A stretch of DNA of 64,000 bases from Paenibacillus shirakamiensis (lineage in GTDB: Bacteria; Bacillota; Bacilli; Paenibacillales; Paenibacillaceae): NCBI RefSeq assembly GCF_017874255.1, contig NZ_JAGGLD010000004.1, forward strand, positions 62,001-126,000, given 5' to 3'. The translations under genes and the position numbers were made by a program. A model generated the notes under the pieces. It did no database searches, had not been told where the DNA came from, and worked only from the letters and a program-made list of their open reading frames with translations. Positions 28,036 through 36,949 of this stretch are shown in pieces; position 1 is the first letter of the stretch; the number at the start of each line of letters is the position of its first letter.

Positions 28036-28251
28036 TTGAGCGATACATTACAAGTTGTATTAATTGAGAAATTGGCGGACGGCGAAATGCGTGAAATCGA
28101 GGAACGGGCTTGGAGTAGCCAAATGATCATTGCCCTTGAGCATGCTAACTATATTATTGTGGGTGGACGCGAATATCAGACACTTGAAGGAAGATTGAAT
28201 ATCGACACAGGTAAATTTGAACTATTACTTGTAGTTATGCCCGAGGCTTGA
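28036..28251 (+). CDS. Small soluble protein, 71 aa, unknown function
   Basis: Starts at a TTG behind AAAGGGGA. It is acidic, probably alpha/beta (MREIEERAWSSQMIIALEHA, then YIIVGGREYQTLEGRLN), and has no membrane segment. It lies 51 bases before the membrane-protein gene of the next operon, on the same strand. I do not recognise a family. Confidence 0.6.
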   Translation: MSDTLQVVLIEKLADGEMREIEERAWSSQMIIALEHANYIIVGGREYQTLEGRLNIDTGKFELLLVVMPEA

Positions 28252-28302
28252 CCTTAGCATGAAATATACGACCCCACCCAATTAAAAGAGGAGGAACGTC
28301 TC

Positions 28303-28980
28303 GTGACGCAAGACCCTGCATCTAATGAAAAAGAAAAAGGAATAGACTCATCTCCTTTATTTCATGGCAAACCTGTTCGTGTATTATCGACTTCTCTGGG
28401 CATTGCCTTGTTAGCGAATGCTTTTTTAGTACCGGGAACCCCGGTGAATTCTGCATCTAGCTCCGATGAGCCTCAACTGGTCTCTTGGTCTACGGAGGAA
28501 GTCAAACAATATTTTGATAAAAATGTAGACTGGAATATTCCTCTCCCCGATCTAGAGAAGAAGGACGGCGATTCTTCTGGAACGAGCTCAACGGGCGGGT
28601 CAGGTTCAGGGGGAACAACAGTCATTAACAATTATGGTGGATATAACTCTGGTTTTGGCTGGGATGATATCCTGCTGTATCACATGTTGTTTAATAGCGG
28701 ATCTTATTATTCCTCAAGTCGGTGGTATAACACGCATCCAGGGTACTATCCGAATACGAATCGTTCATATCGACCTAGTAAATCTTACTCCAGCACCACG
28801 TTTCAAAATAAGTCAGTTACGGGTTCACGAGTTGGGCCGAAGACGTCCTCTACGTCTAAAGGAACGATTACGCGTCGCTCCTCGTCTTCTAGTTCAGGGG
28901 GGATCGGTGGGAAATCTAGCGGCTTAGGTTCCTCTTCATCCAGTTCCAGTAGTTCAAGATCGAGTGGCTTTGGCGGATGA
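28303..28980 (+). CDS. Ser/Gly-rich membrane protein, YgiB/DUF1190-like by context
   Basis: GTG start behind GAGGAGG; 225 aa. A hydrophobic segment (about residues 29-46, STSLGIALLANAFLVPG) is followed by a Gly/Ser linker, an aromatic patch (GGYNSGFGWDDILLYHMLF) and a C-terminal tail almost entirely Ser, Gly and Arg. The next gene overlaps by 4 bases (ATGA) and encodes a glutathionylspermidine-synthase-like enzyme. In enterobacteria that enzyme (YgiC/YjfC) is likewise preceded by a Ser-rich envelope protein (YgiB/YjfM). The tail could be what the enzyme modifies, but that is inference. Confidence 0.65.
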   Translation: MTQDPASNEKEKGIDSSPLFHGKPVRVLSTSLGIALLANAFLVPGTPVNSASSSDEPQLVSWSTEEVKQYFDKNVDWNIPLPDLEKKDGDSSGTSSTGGSGSGGTTVINNYGGYNSGFGWDDILLYHMLFNSGSYYSSSRWYNTHPGYYPNTNRSYRPSKSYSSTTFQNKSVTGSRVGPKTSSTSKGTITRRSSSSSSGGIGGKSSGLGSSSSSSSSSRSSGFGG

Positions 28981-30176
28981 CCCAAGAACGTGTATTTGAA
29001 GTTATGGGACAGCCGGAGAAGGAACGTACCCCACGAGTAGAGAAGCTAAGCGAACTTGGCTTTACATGGGCGGATTTGGATGGAGAGCCCTACTGGATCG
29101 ATCAAGTGGTAAGAATGAAGTCAAGTACGTATGCGGAGCTCAGCGATGCAGCCGCACAATTATGGATTATTCTGGATAAGACCGCTCGTTATGTATACCG
29201 CAATCATCATTTGTACAGTTTGCTTGGAATTCCAGAGGTGTTATGGGAAATGTTAGACGAAATTCCCTTGCCACCAGCAGGATTTATTAGTCGGTATGCT
29301 CGGTTTGATTTTGCAGTGTCCGAGTCGGGTCAGATCAAGTTGCTGGAGCTGAATGCAGATACACCGACGGGTTATGTAGAAGCCTCTATTGCGACCCCTT
29401 GGGTGTGCGAACAAGCAGGTATATCCTCTAAAAATCATCAGATGCCAGAACTCATTGCTGCCGCTTGGGCAGAGGATCGCCCAGATACTGCCGCTTGTGT
29501 GGGATATGGTGAACATTTAGAAGATTCCGGTACGATTGAGGCGCTTGTACGCCATAGTGGCCGCAGCATGAATCTAGTAGATTGCTTAGATTTATGGGTG
29601 GATGAAGGCATCCTAAAAGATGCACAGCACCTTCCGATTGAGCGCATGTTCGCCCTTTATCCCAAAGAATGGATGGCTGTAGATGATGGGGGAGATGCCC
29701 TTGCTTATTCCATCGAAAAAGGACACCTTCAATTGTTCAATGCTCCACATAGTATCTTGCTTCAGTCCAAAGGATTACTTGCTGCATCATGGGCTTTATA
29801 TGAGCTCGGATTACTATTTGATGCCAATGAGCGAGAGGTTATAAAGAAATATATGCTCCCTACCTATAACAAACCCGTATTTTCTGAAAGTTATGTCTCC
29901 AAGTCTATGTTTGGACGGGAGGGCGGTTCAGTACGTATCTACGATACAAAGGGCAAATTAGAAATAGAAGACCAAGAGGGCTATGATACAAGCGAATTAT
30001 TTCCTTGTGTCTATCAAAAAAGGGCCGAACTCGCTCAGATCGAGACAGCTTATGGGAAGTTTCATTTGTTAACCGGTCTGTTTGTATTAAATGGTGTACC
30101 TTGTGGATTACTCGGCCGTGCAGGCGGCTTAATTACGGGGAATACCAGTCATTTTATCGCGATAGGAGTGGAATAA
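28977..30176 (+). CDS. Glutathionylspermidine synthase-like ATP-grasp ligase (YgiC/YjfC type)
   Basis: Amide-forming ATP-grasp enzyme of 399 aa. It has no amidase domain, unlike the E. coli bifunctional Gss. Family signatures are KLLELNADTPTGYVEAS near residue 121, YNKPVFSESYVSKSMFGREGG near 300 (nucleotide-binding Lys region) and the C-terminal GLLGRAGGLITGNTSHFI. It starts in an ATGA overlap with the Ser/Gly-rich gene and touches the next gene. Relatives join a carboxylate to an amine or polyamine, but the true substrates of the YgiC/YjfC group are not established as far as I know. Confidence 0.88.
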   Translation: MTQERVFEVMGQPEKERTPRVEKLSELGFTWADLDGEPYWIDQVVRMKSSTYAELSDAAAQLWIILDKTARYVYRNHHLYSLLGIPEVLWEMLDEIPLPPAGFISRYARFDFAVSESGQIKLLELNADTPTGYVEASIATPWVCEQAGISSKNHQMPELIAAAWAEDRPDTAACVGYGEHLEDSGTIEALVRHSGRSMNLVDCLDLWVDEGILKDAQHLPIERMFALYPKEWMAVDDGGDALAYSIEKGHLQLFNAPHSILLQSKGLLAASWALYELGLLFDANEREVIKKYMLPTYNKPVFSESYVSKSMFGREGGSVRIYDTKGKLEIEDQEGYDTSELFPCVYQKRAELAQIETAYGKFHLLTGLFVLNGVPCGLLGRAGGLITGNTSHFIAIGVE

Positions 30177-30854
30177 ATGCGACGGATGCACACAATCCGA
30201 GGTACGGCTAAGTCATCAGCAAGTAGGACCTTTGCCAGAGTGATGATGCTGATTGTACTGTGTTGTAGCTTTATCTTGCTAAGTGCCTGCCAAAATAACG
30301 ATAGCAGTACAGTGTTCAATACTAGTAACTCTGAAGATACCACCGCCGATACAAGCCGGGTTCCTTGGGATTACCGCATTGTTGATAGCACCGTTGGAGA
30401 TCTCATTGGAAGCGATATGACGGTTCTGCCGGACAATGAACTTTTACCTAACGATGGGAATTATGCTACAGGGGACAAGATCTGGACGCTGCAATATATG
30501 GATGCCGAACTTACAACAGATGCAGACAAGCGCGGGGATATTCGTCTATCCGCATGGCAGTTGATCAAATCTTACAAAGACGAAGCTTCTGCCAAAAAAG
30601 ATCTAGAGAGATTGAAAGTGTCCGTTAAGACGGATGTAAATCTTGTGGGTGTCTATACAACTAAATATAAGGATAAGACACGTAGCTTTGCCGTACTGGA
30701 GCTCCCATCTGGCAACCGCATCAAGCAACCGATTGATACGGATATGTATAAGACATTAGAAAAGAAGAAGAAAGCCAATGTCATTTTAGAAGAAGTCCAT
30801 GATTTCACAGATTATGATCTAGCATATGCAAAATTTCGGGGGTGGGCGAAGTGA
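30177..30854 (+). CDS. Lipoprotein of the ATP-grasp/DUF350 operon
   Basis: Exported protein of 225 aa. A long N-terminal basic stretch leads to a hydrophobic core and the lipobox LLSAC (Cys 38). The mature part is acidic and then Lys-rich (KKDLERLKVSVK), with no motif I can name. It begins directly after the ATP-grasp stop and overlaps the DUF350 gene in GTGA. It may belong to the DUF4247-like lipoproteins often found in such loci, but I could not confirm this by eye. Confidence 0.7.
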   Translation: MRRMHTIRGTAKSSASRTFARVMMLIVLCCSFILLSACQNNDSSTVFNTSNSEDTTADTSRVPWDYRIVDSTVGDLIGSDMTVLPDNELLPNDGNYATGDKIWTLQYMDAELTTDADKRGDIRLSAWQLIKSYKDEASAKKDLERLKVSVKTDVNLVGVYTTKYKDKTRSFAVLELPSGNRIKQPIDTDMYKTLEKKKKANVILEEVHDFTDYDLAYAKFRGWAK

Positions 30855-31243
30855 CAATCGTTATAAATTTAATAGTAAGTATTGTAGTAATCATCCTGCT
30901 CCAACTATTGGGCATGGTGATATTTAGCTGGATGACTCGGTTCAACGATATGGAAGAATTGCGAAAAGGTAATATAGCCGTAGGTCTTGCCTTGGGTGGA
31001 AAATTCTTGGCGACGGCCATTATATTGGGCGTTGCAGCCTATACGAACACATCCATTTGGTTCATGATGATGTGGTTCGCCGTTGGGTACGTCTGTCTGG
31101 TTGCCGTCTACTGGATCTTTGAATTAGTGACACCTAGCTTCTCTATAGATGATCATCTTAAGCAGGGAAATGTAGCCATTGGGATTTTGCTTGCGATGGT
31201 GTTCATTGGAACCGCCTTTGCTGTGAGTAGCTTAATCATTTAA
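30851..31243 (+). CDS. DUF350 (YjfL-like) membrane protein
   Basis: Integral membrane protein of 130 aa with four helices. An internal repeat typical of DUF350 is visible: RKGNIAVGLALGG near residue 42 and KQGNVAIGILLAM near 107. I chose the GTG at 30851, which overlaps the upstream stop as GTGA, over the GTG at 30842. Its function is unknown; in other bacteria it co-occurs with PspA-like and ATP-grasp genes. Confidence 0.85.
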   Translation: MTIVINLIVSIVVIILLQLLGMVIFSWMTRFNDMEELRKGNIAVGLALGGKFLATAIILGVAAYTNTSIWFMMMWFAVGYVCLVAVYWIFELVTPSFSIDDHLKQGNVAIGILLAMVFIGTAFAVSSLII

Positions 31244-31270
31244 ATCAAGCCCAAGAAGGGAAAGGAAATC

Positions 31271-32287
31271 GTGCACTTTCTACTCAGATTATCTATGCGT
31301 ATTATGCATCTCCGCAAAACAACCGTGGGAGGTTTCGTCCTCCTTTTTGTTATAGCGGCCGCCACGGTAGCCTATGCCCTAGAGCCTTCAACATTCAACA
31401 CGTGGTTCAACGCGTTCTATTGGGTGCTAACCACGATGGCAACGGTTGGATACGGTGATTACTATGCGAAGACGGTTCCCGGTAAGGCCTTTACCATATT
31501 TCTATACATATTTGGAATCGGATTACTTAGCTTGGTCATTGCCAATGTGATTGATTCAGTAGGTACGATTCAGCGGAAAAGGGGATCAGGAACATTGGAT
31601 TTTAAAGGGAGTCAGCATGTCATTCTTATCAATTGGAGCAAAAAAGTACAGTATGCGATCGATGAGGTTCTGTCGTATACACCGAACGCCCATATCGTTG
31701 TCGTGGATGAATCGACCCGTCATCCGCTGGAGCATATAGCTCAAGTCCATTTTGTTAGCGGCGATCCTTCAGATGATGAGGTATTAAGGAGAGCAGGTAT
31801 TCATAGAGCCAAAGCCGCAATCGTATTCGCAGATGTACGCATTACTGAGGCTTCTCTTGTGGATGGGAAATCCCTGCTGATTATCTCAAGCATTGAACGA
31901 ATTGCACCTAGTGTACATACAACCGTAGAGATTGTACAAGAAAAGAACGTACAAAATTTTCGCCATAATCAAGTCAATGATTTTGTTCTCTCCCATGATG
32001 CCATATCTAGATTAGCCGTTCGTTCTGCTCTCCAAGAAGGGAATTCAGATATTCTTAGTCAGTTGCTTAGCCGTCAGTATGGTGACGATATTTATCAGAT
32101 TCCGGTTCAGCCGAGCTGGACAACGTATGGCGACGCCTTTAAGGATCTTCTTAAGCAAGGGGCTACCCTTCTTGCCGACCGCAATGATCTCAGTATCAAT
32201 CGCAAATTAAACCAGCAGATTCCGAGCGGGGCCAAGCTTTATATTGTATCGGATGCCGATACGTACCAACAGATTCTAGAAAAATAA
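31271..32287 (+). CDS. Potassium channel protein with TrkA-N (RCK) domain
   Basis: Two-helix potassium channel of 338 aa. The first helix lies near residues 19-37, the pore helix and filter read TTMATVGYGDYYAK, and the second helix is near 75-95. An RCK/TrkA-N nucleotide-binding domain follows (HVILINWSKKVQYAIDEVL, then IVVVDESTRHPLEHIA). GTG start behind AAGGGAAAGGA, 27 bases after the DUF350 gene. The usual GXGXXG of the Rossmann fold is NWSKKV here, so nucleotide binding may be altered. Last gene of the operon, before a terminator. Confidence 0.9.
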   Translation: MHFLLRLSMRIMHLRKTTVGGFVLLFVIAAATVAYALEPSTFNTWFNAFYWVLTTMATVGYGDYYAKTVPGKAFTIFLYIFGIGLLSLVIANVIDSVGTIQRKRGSGTLDFKGSQHVILINWSKKVQYAIDEVLSYTPNAHIVVVDESTRHPLEHIAQVHFVSGDPSDDEVLRRAGIHRAKAAIVFADVRITEASLVDGKSLLIISSIERIAPSVHTTVEIVQEKNVQNFRHNQVNDFVLSHDAISRLAVRSALQEGNSDILSQLLSRQYGDDIYQIPVQPSWTTYGDAFKDLLKQGATLLADRNDLSINRKLNQQIPSGAKLYIVSDADTYQQILEK

Positions 32288-32297
32288 ACGAATACAT

Positions 32298-32322
32298 AAG
32301 GGAGCCGCAAGGCTTCCTTTTT
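32298..32322 (+). terminator. Intrinsic terminator
   Basis: AAGGGAGCC paired with GGCTTCCTT around GCAA, then T residues; ends the channel operon. Confidence 0.8.
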
Positions 32323-32414
32323 GGTATAGAGGTAAAAAGTAGTATGGGTTATTTTCCTTAATATGGTATAATATTAACAATATTTATTTATTTTAAATCA
32401 TACCGTGGAAGGGC

Positions 32415-32666
32415 GTGTTTATCATCTTACCAATTATATTGGGCCTCATAAACTTAGCAATTTTAGCACTGGTAATATATATAACTGTGAAGACGGCGAT
32501 TAATAAGTCCGAACTGATCGATGTAGTAAAAGAAAGCAGAGCTTTAAGTACGCAGCAATCATGGCAGCATAAGGAGAATAAGGAACAAATGGAAGAACTG
32601 AAAAATCTTTTAAGGGAACAAAATGCTCTCTTGAAAGAGTTGATCTCCCAAAAGTCAGGTCTATAG
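32415..32666 (+). CDS. Small membrane protein with coiled-coil tail, 83 aa
   Basis: N-terminal helix (about residues 3-26) followed by a Lys/Glu/Gln-rich segment likely to form a coiled coil (EELKNLLREQNALLKELISQ). Function unknown. The start is uncertain: the GTG at 32415 has GGAAGGG only one base away, so the true start may differ. Confidence 0.5.
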   Translation: MFIILPIILGLINLAILALVIYITVKTAINKSELIDVVKESRALSTQQSWQHKENKEQMEELKNLLREQNALLKELISQKSGL

Positions 32667-32757
32667 AAAGCCAAAACTTATTTATCTGAAGTAAATATAA
32701 TCTCAGTCATTTGAAATAAATATAAATCTAACAAATGGATAGAGGGAGGGATGAATT

Positions 32758-33501
32758 ATGAGTGCTACACTTTCAGGTCAAGTAGCTATAGTCACAGGTG
32801 CTTCGCGGGGTATAGGTCGGGCGATTGCAGAAGAGTTAGCGGCTAACGGTGCTCAGGTCGTGGTGAATTATGCAACTAGTGCTGCTGAAGCTGAAGAAGT
32901 GATCGCGCGTATTAAGCAGCAAGGCGGTGAGGCTATTTCTATTCAAGCGGACCTCGGCCAATTATCCGATGTAGATAAGCTATTTCAAGGAACGCTAGAG
33001 AACTACGGTAGGCTGGATATTCTGGTGAATAATGCGGGCTTTATGCGGACTATACCTCTAGCCAACGTAACAGAGGAAGATTTCGATAAGCATTTTGCAG
33101 TGAATGTAAAAGGTACTTTTTTTGCCATTCAACATGCTGCTAATCATATGCAACCCGGGGGTCGCATCATTAATTTCTCCACTTCGGTGGTAGGTCAGAT
33201 GTTCCCAAGCTATAGTGTGTACGCTGGAACCAAGGGAGCTGTAGAACAGTTCACCCGACAATTAGCTAAGGAACTTGGGCCAAAGGGTATTACCATTAAT
33301 GCGGTGGCGCCGGGCCCAGTGGATACCGAGCTATTCAGGCAAGGGAAGACCGAAGACCAGATTGCGCATTTAAGCGGACTTAATGCTTTCGGGAGAATCG
33401 GAGAACCTGAAGATATTGCGAAAGTGGTGCTGTTTTTGGCGAGTGAACAATCTCAGTGGATTACAGGCCAGACGTTACGTGCTAATGGTGGTTTTATATA
33501 A
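32758..33501 (+). CDS. SDR-family oxidoreductase
   Basis: Short-chain dehydrogenase/reductase of 247 aa. The cofactor loop TGASRGIGRAIAEEL at residue 14, NNAG near 92, catalytic Ser in INFSTSVV and YAGTKGA (Tyr-x3-Lys) are complete, as is the C-terminal GQTLRANGGFI. The Asn-Tyr-Ala after beta 2 (VVVNYATSA) suggests NADP preference. Good GAGGGAGGG ribosome binding site. Substrate unknown. Confidence 0.9.
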   Translation: MSATLSGQVAIVTGASRGIGRAIAEELAANGAQVVVNYATSAAEAEEVIARIKQQGGEAISIQADLGQLSDVDKLFQGTLENYGRLDILVNNAGFMRTIPLANVTEEDFDKHFAVNVKGTFFAIQHAANHMQPGGRIINFSTSVVGQMFPSYSVYAGTKGAVEQFTRQLAKELGPKGITINAVAPGPVDTELFRQGKTEDQIAHLSGLNAFGRIGEPEDIAKVVLFLASEQSQWITGQTLRANGGFI

Positions 33502-33528
33502 CATACGGAATTTAGCCATAATTAGGAG

Positions 33529-33557
33529 AAGGAGGCTCACCCAAAGAGCCTCTTTTT
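33529..33557 (+). terminator. Intrinsic terminator
   Basis: GAGGCTC/GAGCCTC stem followed by TTTTT, after the SDR gene. Confidence 0.85.
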
Positions 33558-33660
33558 GTATGAGTAAGGGCGATCGAGGTGAATGTGCATCATTCGTGCT
33601 ATACTAAGGGTATTCCGTCAAGAAACGTTCTGGCTTGGAATAAAGAGGGGTTGCCGATCT

Positions 33661-33888
33661 ATGCAAGAATTCGAGGACTGGAATCAAAAAGTGAAGAAGA
33701 CATTTAATGCTACAAGTAATGAAGAGGTTCTAACCGTTACCGAAGCGGGAAGTCTACTCGGTCTTTCCAAAGATCAAATGAAAACGTACACGGACAAAAG
33801 TAAATTAACTAAAGTTCCGATTATGCGGAGTGTTCATAGATACCTGTTGCTCAAGAGCGAAATCGATGCCTTGGTCAAAAGCCAATAA
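33661..33888 (+). CDS. Small helix-turn-helix protein, 75 aa
   Basis: A MerR/excisionase-like DNA-binding helix-turn-helix is suggested by EEVLTVTEAGSLLGLSKDQM, followed by VHRYLLLKSEIDALV. ATG 33661 is preferred to an upstream frame start at 33583 because GAGGGG lies 10 bases before it and homology-like sequence begins there. Target unknown; no phage genes are nearby. Confidence 0.65.
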   Translation: MQEFEDWNQKVKKTFNATSNEEVLTVTEAGSLLGLSKDQMKTYTDKSKLTKVPIMRSVHRYLLLKSEIDALVKSQ

Positions 33889-33911
33889 AACAAAACTGCG
33901 AATAGCAACGT

Positions 33912-33942
33912 AAGAGAGACCTGATAAGAAGGTCTCTTTTTT
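33912..33942 (+). terminator. Intrinsic terminator
   Basis: AAGAGAGACC/GGTCTCTTTT stem (one G-T pair) ending in T-run. Confidence 0.8.
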
Positions 33943-34269
33943 ATGTAATTATTTTTTGTGTAATTATTAAGGATATGTTGAGAGGGATACCCGTTCACTG
34001 ATAAAGAGGGGGAAGTATAGGAGTAAGCAATCACGTTTAATTTTGAATTAGAAGGGGGGACTCATTACGATTAGATCACCTAAACAATAGGGCTGATTAT
34101 CTAATAGTAAGTTATGTACATGTGAACCAAGATAAGAATATACCCGTATATTCATTAGATGACCATCATCGAAATTTGAGCATAGCTCATCCTTAGGGTT
34201 GGAAGACGCTTTTTGTCGACGCTGGATCAACAGGTTAACTATATTATATCGGCAGATGACAAATAAAAG

Positions 34270-34298
34270 TTTACACATTCCATGATTTGACATAATAT
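34270..34298 (+). promoter_or_regulatory. Candidate sigma-A promoter
   Basis: TTTACA and TAATAT separated by exactly 17 bases, in AT-rich DNA about 155 bases before the secreted-protein gene at 34454. Confidence 0.45.
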
Positions 34299-34453
34299 AT
34301 GAGGTATCTGCTTGTCCCATAAGGAGAGTAACCATATTCCCCTATTTTCCCCCAGATCCAGCTCAGCCCCCCACCCTATTTCACACCTGATGGTTGTTTG
34401 GACGACAGCATGTTTGGTTATTGTCTAGTAACAAGATGTGACGGCATGAAAAT

Positions 34454-35434
34454 ATGAAGAAGGAGCTGAGGTTAAAGTTGTCGGTGCGGAAAAGTTCACG
34501 TAAAAAGAGGTTGCGTCATTATGTGACACTGTGGCTAGGCTTAATGGTGTGTGTAGGTGTGTTTGCAGGATTTAATGAAGGTCAGGCAGAAGCATCAATA
34601 CCGTACAGTCAATTCAAATCCATATCGGAGAAGGGTCCACTTATTGCAGGCTTAAGCAGCAAGGAATCTTGGGTACCTCAAGGTCTTGCTCTAATTCAGG
34701 ACAAGCATTGGATCATCACTACGCATTACTGGAACAGTAAGAATAGAACCAAAGCTTCTGGTATCGTTATTACGGATTCAACTACAGGAAAACGTGTCAA
34801 AACGATTTATTTACATGAATCGCTATTTCGGCCTCACGTGGGTAACGTAGGCGGCGTCACTGTAAGTAAAACTCACTTATGGATAGCCTCAGGTTCAAAA
34901 ATCTACAAAATTCCCCTTCAACTACTCTCTGACAAAAAAGACTTCAGTGTGATCGTCATGAACGGATACAAATTGAATCACAAAGCTTCCTATACCGCCT
35001 ATCAGGATGGAGTTCTATGGATTGGTGAATATATGGACGGCAAGGATAGTGGTAAAGTTACTTGTGTCGGTGGTCCTAACGGAAAAGTATATGGATACAA
35101 ATTGGATGAAAATGATGATTTTGCATCGTCTATACCGAAGCCGATGACCTCATGGAGCACACCGGACCGAATTCAAGGACTTGCTGTGACGAAAGATCAG
35201 ATGATCTTCACTCAATCCTGCGGACGCGATGTATCTAGTAAGCTATTATTTTATACACCCGGTTCTACAGGCAAAAAGACAGGTTCTCTAACTTTACCTC
35301 CTATGGCAGAAGGCATATCGTTCTGGGGAACTCAGCTCTATACTATTTTTGAATCCGGTACGCATAAATATGCTGGGGGAATCTACCCACTGAAAAATAT
35401 ATACATCTTGGATACGAAAAAAATCCGAATGTAA
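34454..35434 (+). CDS. Secreted protein with beta-propeller-like repeats
   Basis: Exported protein of 326 aa. A very basic N-terminus (RKSSRKKRLRH) precedes a signal helix (about residues 27-43) and a likely AEAS cleavage site. The mature part has repeated beta-rich stretches (WVPQGLALIQDKHWIITTHY, VGGVTVSKTHLWIASGSKIY, IQGLAVTKDQMIFTQSCGRD), which suggests a propeller. No catalytic motif was seen. ATG 34454 has a weak ribosome binding site; an in-frame TTG at 34478 behind GGAGCTGAGG is an alternative. Confidence 0.65.
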   Translation: MKKELRLKLSVRKSSRKKRLRHYVTLWLGLMVCVGVFAGFNEGQAEASIPYSQFKSISEKGPLIAGLSSKESWVPQGLALIQDKHWIITTHYWNSKNRTKASGIVITDSTTGKRVKTIYLHESLFRPHVGNVGGVTVSKTHLWIASGSKIYKIPLQLLSDKKDFSVIVMNGYKLNHKASYTAYQDGVLWIGEYMDGKDSGKVTCVGGPNGKVYGYKLDENDDFASSIPKPMTSWSTPDRIQGLAVTKDQMIFTQSCGRDVSSKLLFYTPGSTGKKTGSLTLPPMAEGISFWGTQLYTIFESGTHKYAGGIYPLKNIYILDTKKIRM

Positions 35435-35447
35435 GGCTATTAAGCTT

Positions 35448-35474
35448 GAAGACCCGAGAAGGGTCTTCTTTTTG
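35448..35474 (+). terminator. Intrinsic terminator
   Basis: GAAGACCC/GGGTCTTC stem with a five-base loop and a T-run. Confidence 0.85.
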
Positions 35475-35541
35475 TTGATCAGATCCCCATAAAATCATAG
35501 TACAATAGACATATCTAGTTGCCGAAGGGAGTAATGCATAT

Positions 35542-36630
35542 ATGAATACAACCACCTTACCAGAGGCATTTGCTGCAGCATCTTATCCTCTGTCCGGGCA
35601 CGGTAGGAGAAATCTCCATGTGCTGCAAGAGGTACTTGATTCTTTAGATGGTGAATTGGCAAGCGATATGTATGGATCTGGACAGATTATAGAAGATTTT
35701 GAGCGGGACATGGCAAAGTATCTAGGCAAAGAAAGTGCGGTCTTTTTCCCGAGTGGTACGATGGCGCAGCAAATCGCTTTGAGAATCTGGTGCGATCGTC
35801 AAAATAACCGAAGTGTGGCATATCACCCGCTGTGTCATCTGGAAATACATGAACAGGATGGCCTGAAGGAGTTGCATCATATCGAGCCGATTCTCTTAGG
35901 AACAGCAGATCGCCTCCTTCGTATCGAAGATGTGAAGAATATAGGTCAGCCGATTGCTTGCCTTTTGCTCGAACTGCCCCAACGGGAGATTGGCGGTCAA
36001 CTACCTCCATACGAGGAATTGGAAGCGATCTCGGCCTATTGTCGACAAGAGGGAATTAAGCTTCATTTGGATGGTGCACGTCTTCCTGAGATCATCCCCT
36101 ATTATCAAAAGAGTGCAGCAGAGATCAGTGCGCTTTTTGATAGTGTATATATTTCTTTCTATAAAGGAATCGGCGGTATTGCGGGTGCGATATTAGCAGG
36201 AGAACAGGACTTTACTACGGAATCTAAAGTATGGAAAAGAAGACATGGCGGCGACCTCATCAGTCTGTATCCTTACATCGTCAGCTCCGCTTTTTATTTT
36301 AAGCAAAGAGAACCGAAGATGGCGCAATATTATGCTGAGGCCCAAGAGCTAGCTACGCTATATAATTCCTGTCATGGAGTGAACACATTGCCGATAGTTC
36401 CTGTCTCGAACATGTTCCATGTGCATATTCAGATACCTAAGCATGAATTGGAACCTCTTCTTATATCATTCTACAAAGAGACTGGAGTGGCTTTGACATC
36501 CTATCTAAATGAAAAAGATAATGGAGTCTGTTCCTTCGAGGTGAGTACGGGAGATCGTTATGCCGGAATTCCTCAGGACTTGCTTAAATCAGCATTTAAG
36601 CGGTTGAATGAGATGCTAGAATTAGCGTAA
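35542..36630 (+). CDS. Threonine aldolase-like PLP enzyme (beta-eliminating lyase family)
   Basis: Pyridoxal-phosphate enzyme of 362 aa. The fold-type I signatures are FPSGTMAQQIALRIW near residue 73, LHLDGARLPE near 175 (Asp to the PLP nitrogen) and the Schiff-base Lys in SFYKGIGGIAGA near 213. Low-specificity threonine aldolases cleave L-threonine or allo-threonine to glycine and acetaldehyde; this one is an LtaE-like relative, so the substrate could be another beta-hydroxy amino acid. Single-gene unit between two terminators. Confidence 0.82.
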   Translation: MNTTTLPEAFAAASYPLSGHGRRNLHVLQEVLDSLDGELASDMYGSGQIIEDFERDMAKYLGKESAVFFPSGTMAQQIALRIWCDRQNNRSVAYHPLCHLEIHEQDGLKELHHIEPILLGTADRLLRIEDVKNIGQPIACLLLELPQREIGGQLPPYEELEAISAYCRQEGIKLHLDGARLPEIIPYYQKSAAEISALFDSVYISFYKGIGGIAGAILAGEQDFTTESKVWKRRHGGDLISLYPYIVSSAFYFKQREPKMAQYYAEAQELATLYNSCHGVNTLPIVPVSNMFHVHIQIPKHELEPLLISFYKETGVALTSYLNEKDNGVCSFEVSTGDRYAGIPQDLLKSAFKRLNEMLELA

Positions 36631-36655
36631 CAGTAGAATAAGTAATAAATGGACT

Positions 36656-36702
36656 TTGCAATAAAATATTTACAATAAAATAGATGGAACTTGCAATAAG
36701 AT
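36656..36702 (+). repeat. Three near-identical 12-base repeats
   Basis: TTGCAATAAAAT at 36656, TTACAATAAAAT at 36670 and TTGCAATAAGAT at 36691; the first and third are also flanked by ATGGAAC/ATGGACT-like bases. Confidence 0.5.
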
Positions 36703-36713
36703 GTAAGCATTAT

Positions 36714-36757
36714 CCAGCGCGTCGGGTCTTAGCAGATCGGTGTGCTGGTTTTTTTAT
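36714..36757 (+). terminator. Intrinsic terminator of the aldolase-like gene
   Basis: CCAGCGC/GTGCTGG stem (one G-T pair) with a long loop, followed by a run of seven T. Confidence 0.65.
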
Positions 36758-36949
36758 TTACAGATGTAATAAACATTACATTCACAGATGAAATGGACAT
36801 AACGTTTTACTTGAAATAAAAATAATTTAACCCGAGTACTATCAAGTTAAGCAAATCTTGTATAGGATTTAATTTTCATAGAATCCAATTATGAAAAGTA
36901 CACAAATTTAGCCCTACTCAATAATAGTTAATGGTGCTATATTTGCATA

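Larger units (their letters stand above)
33889..34453. other. 565-base intergenic region
   Basis: Contains a terminator (33912-33942) and a plus-strand promoter candidate (34270-34298). Otherwise AT-rich, with a C-rich patch near 34340-34380. A minus-strand open frame at 34048-34335 was not convincing as a gene. Confidence 0.5.

Noticed and set aside
34048-34335. Minus-strand open frame of 95 codons in a 565-base gap
   Set aside because: It has no recognisable domain, unusual composition, and a purine run only three bases before its ATG; it overlaps a good plus-strand promoter candidate. I could not support it as a gene.
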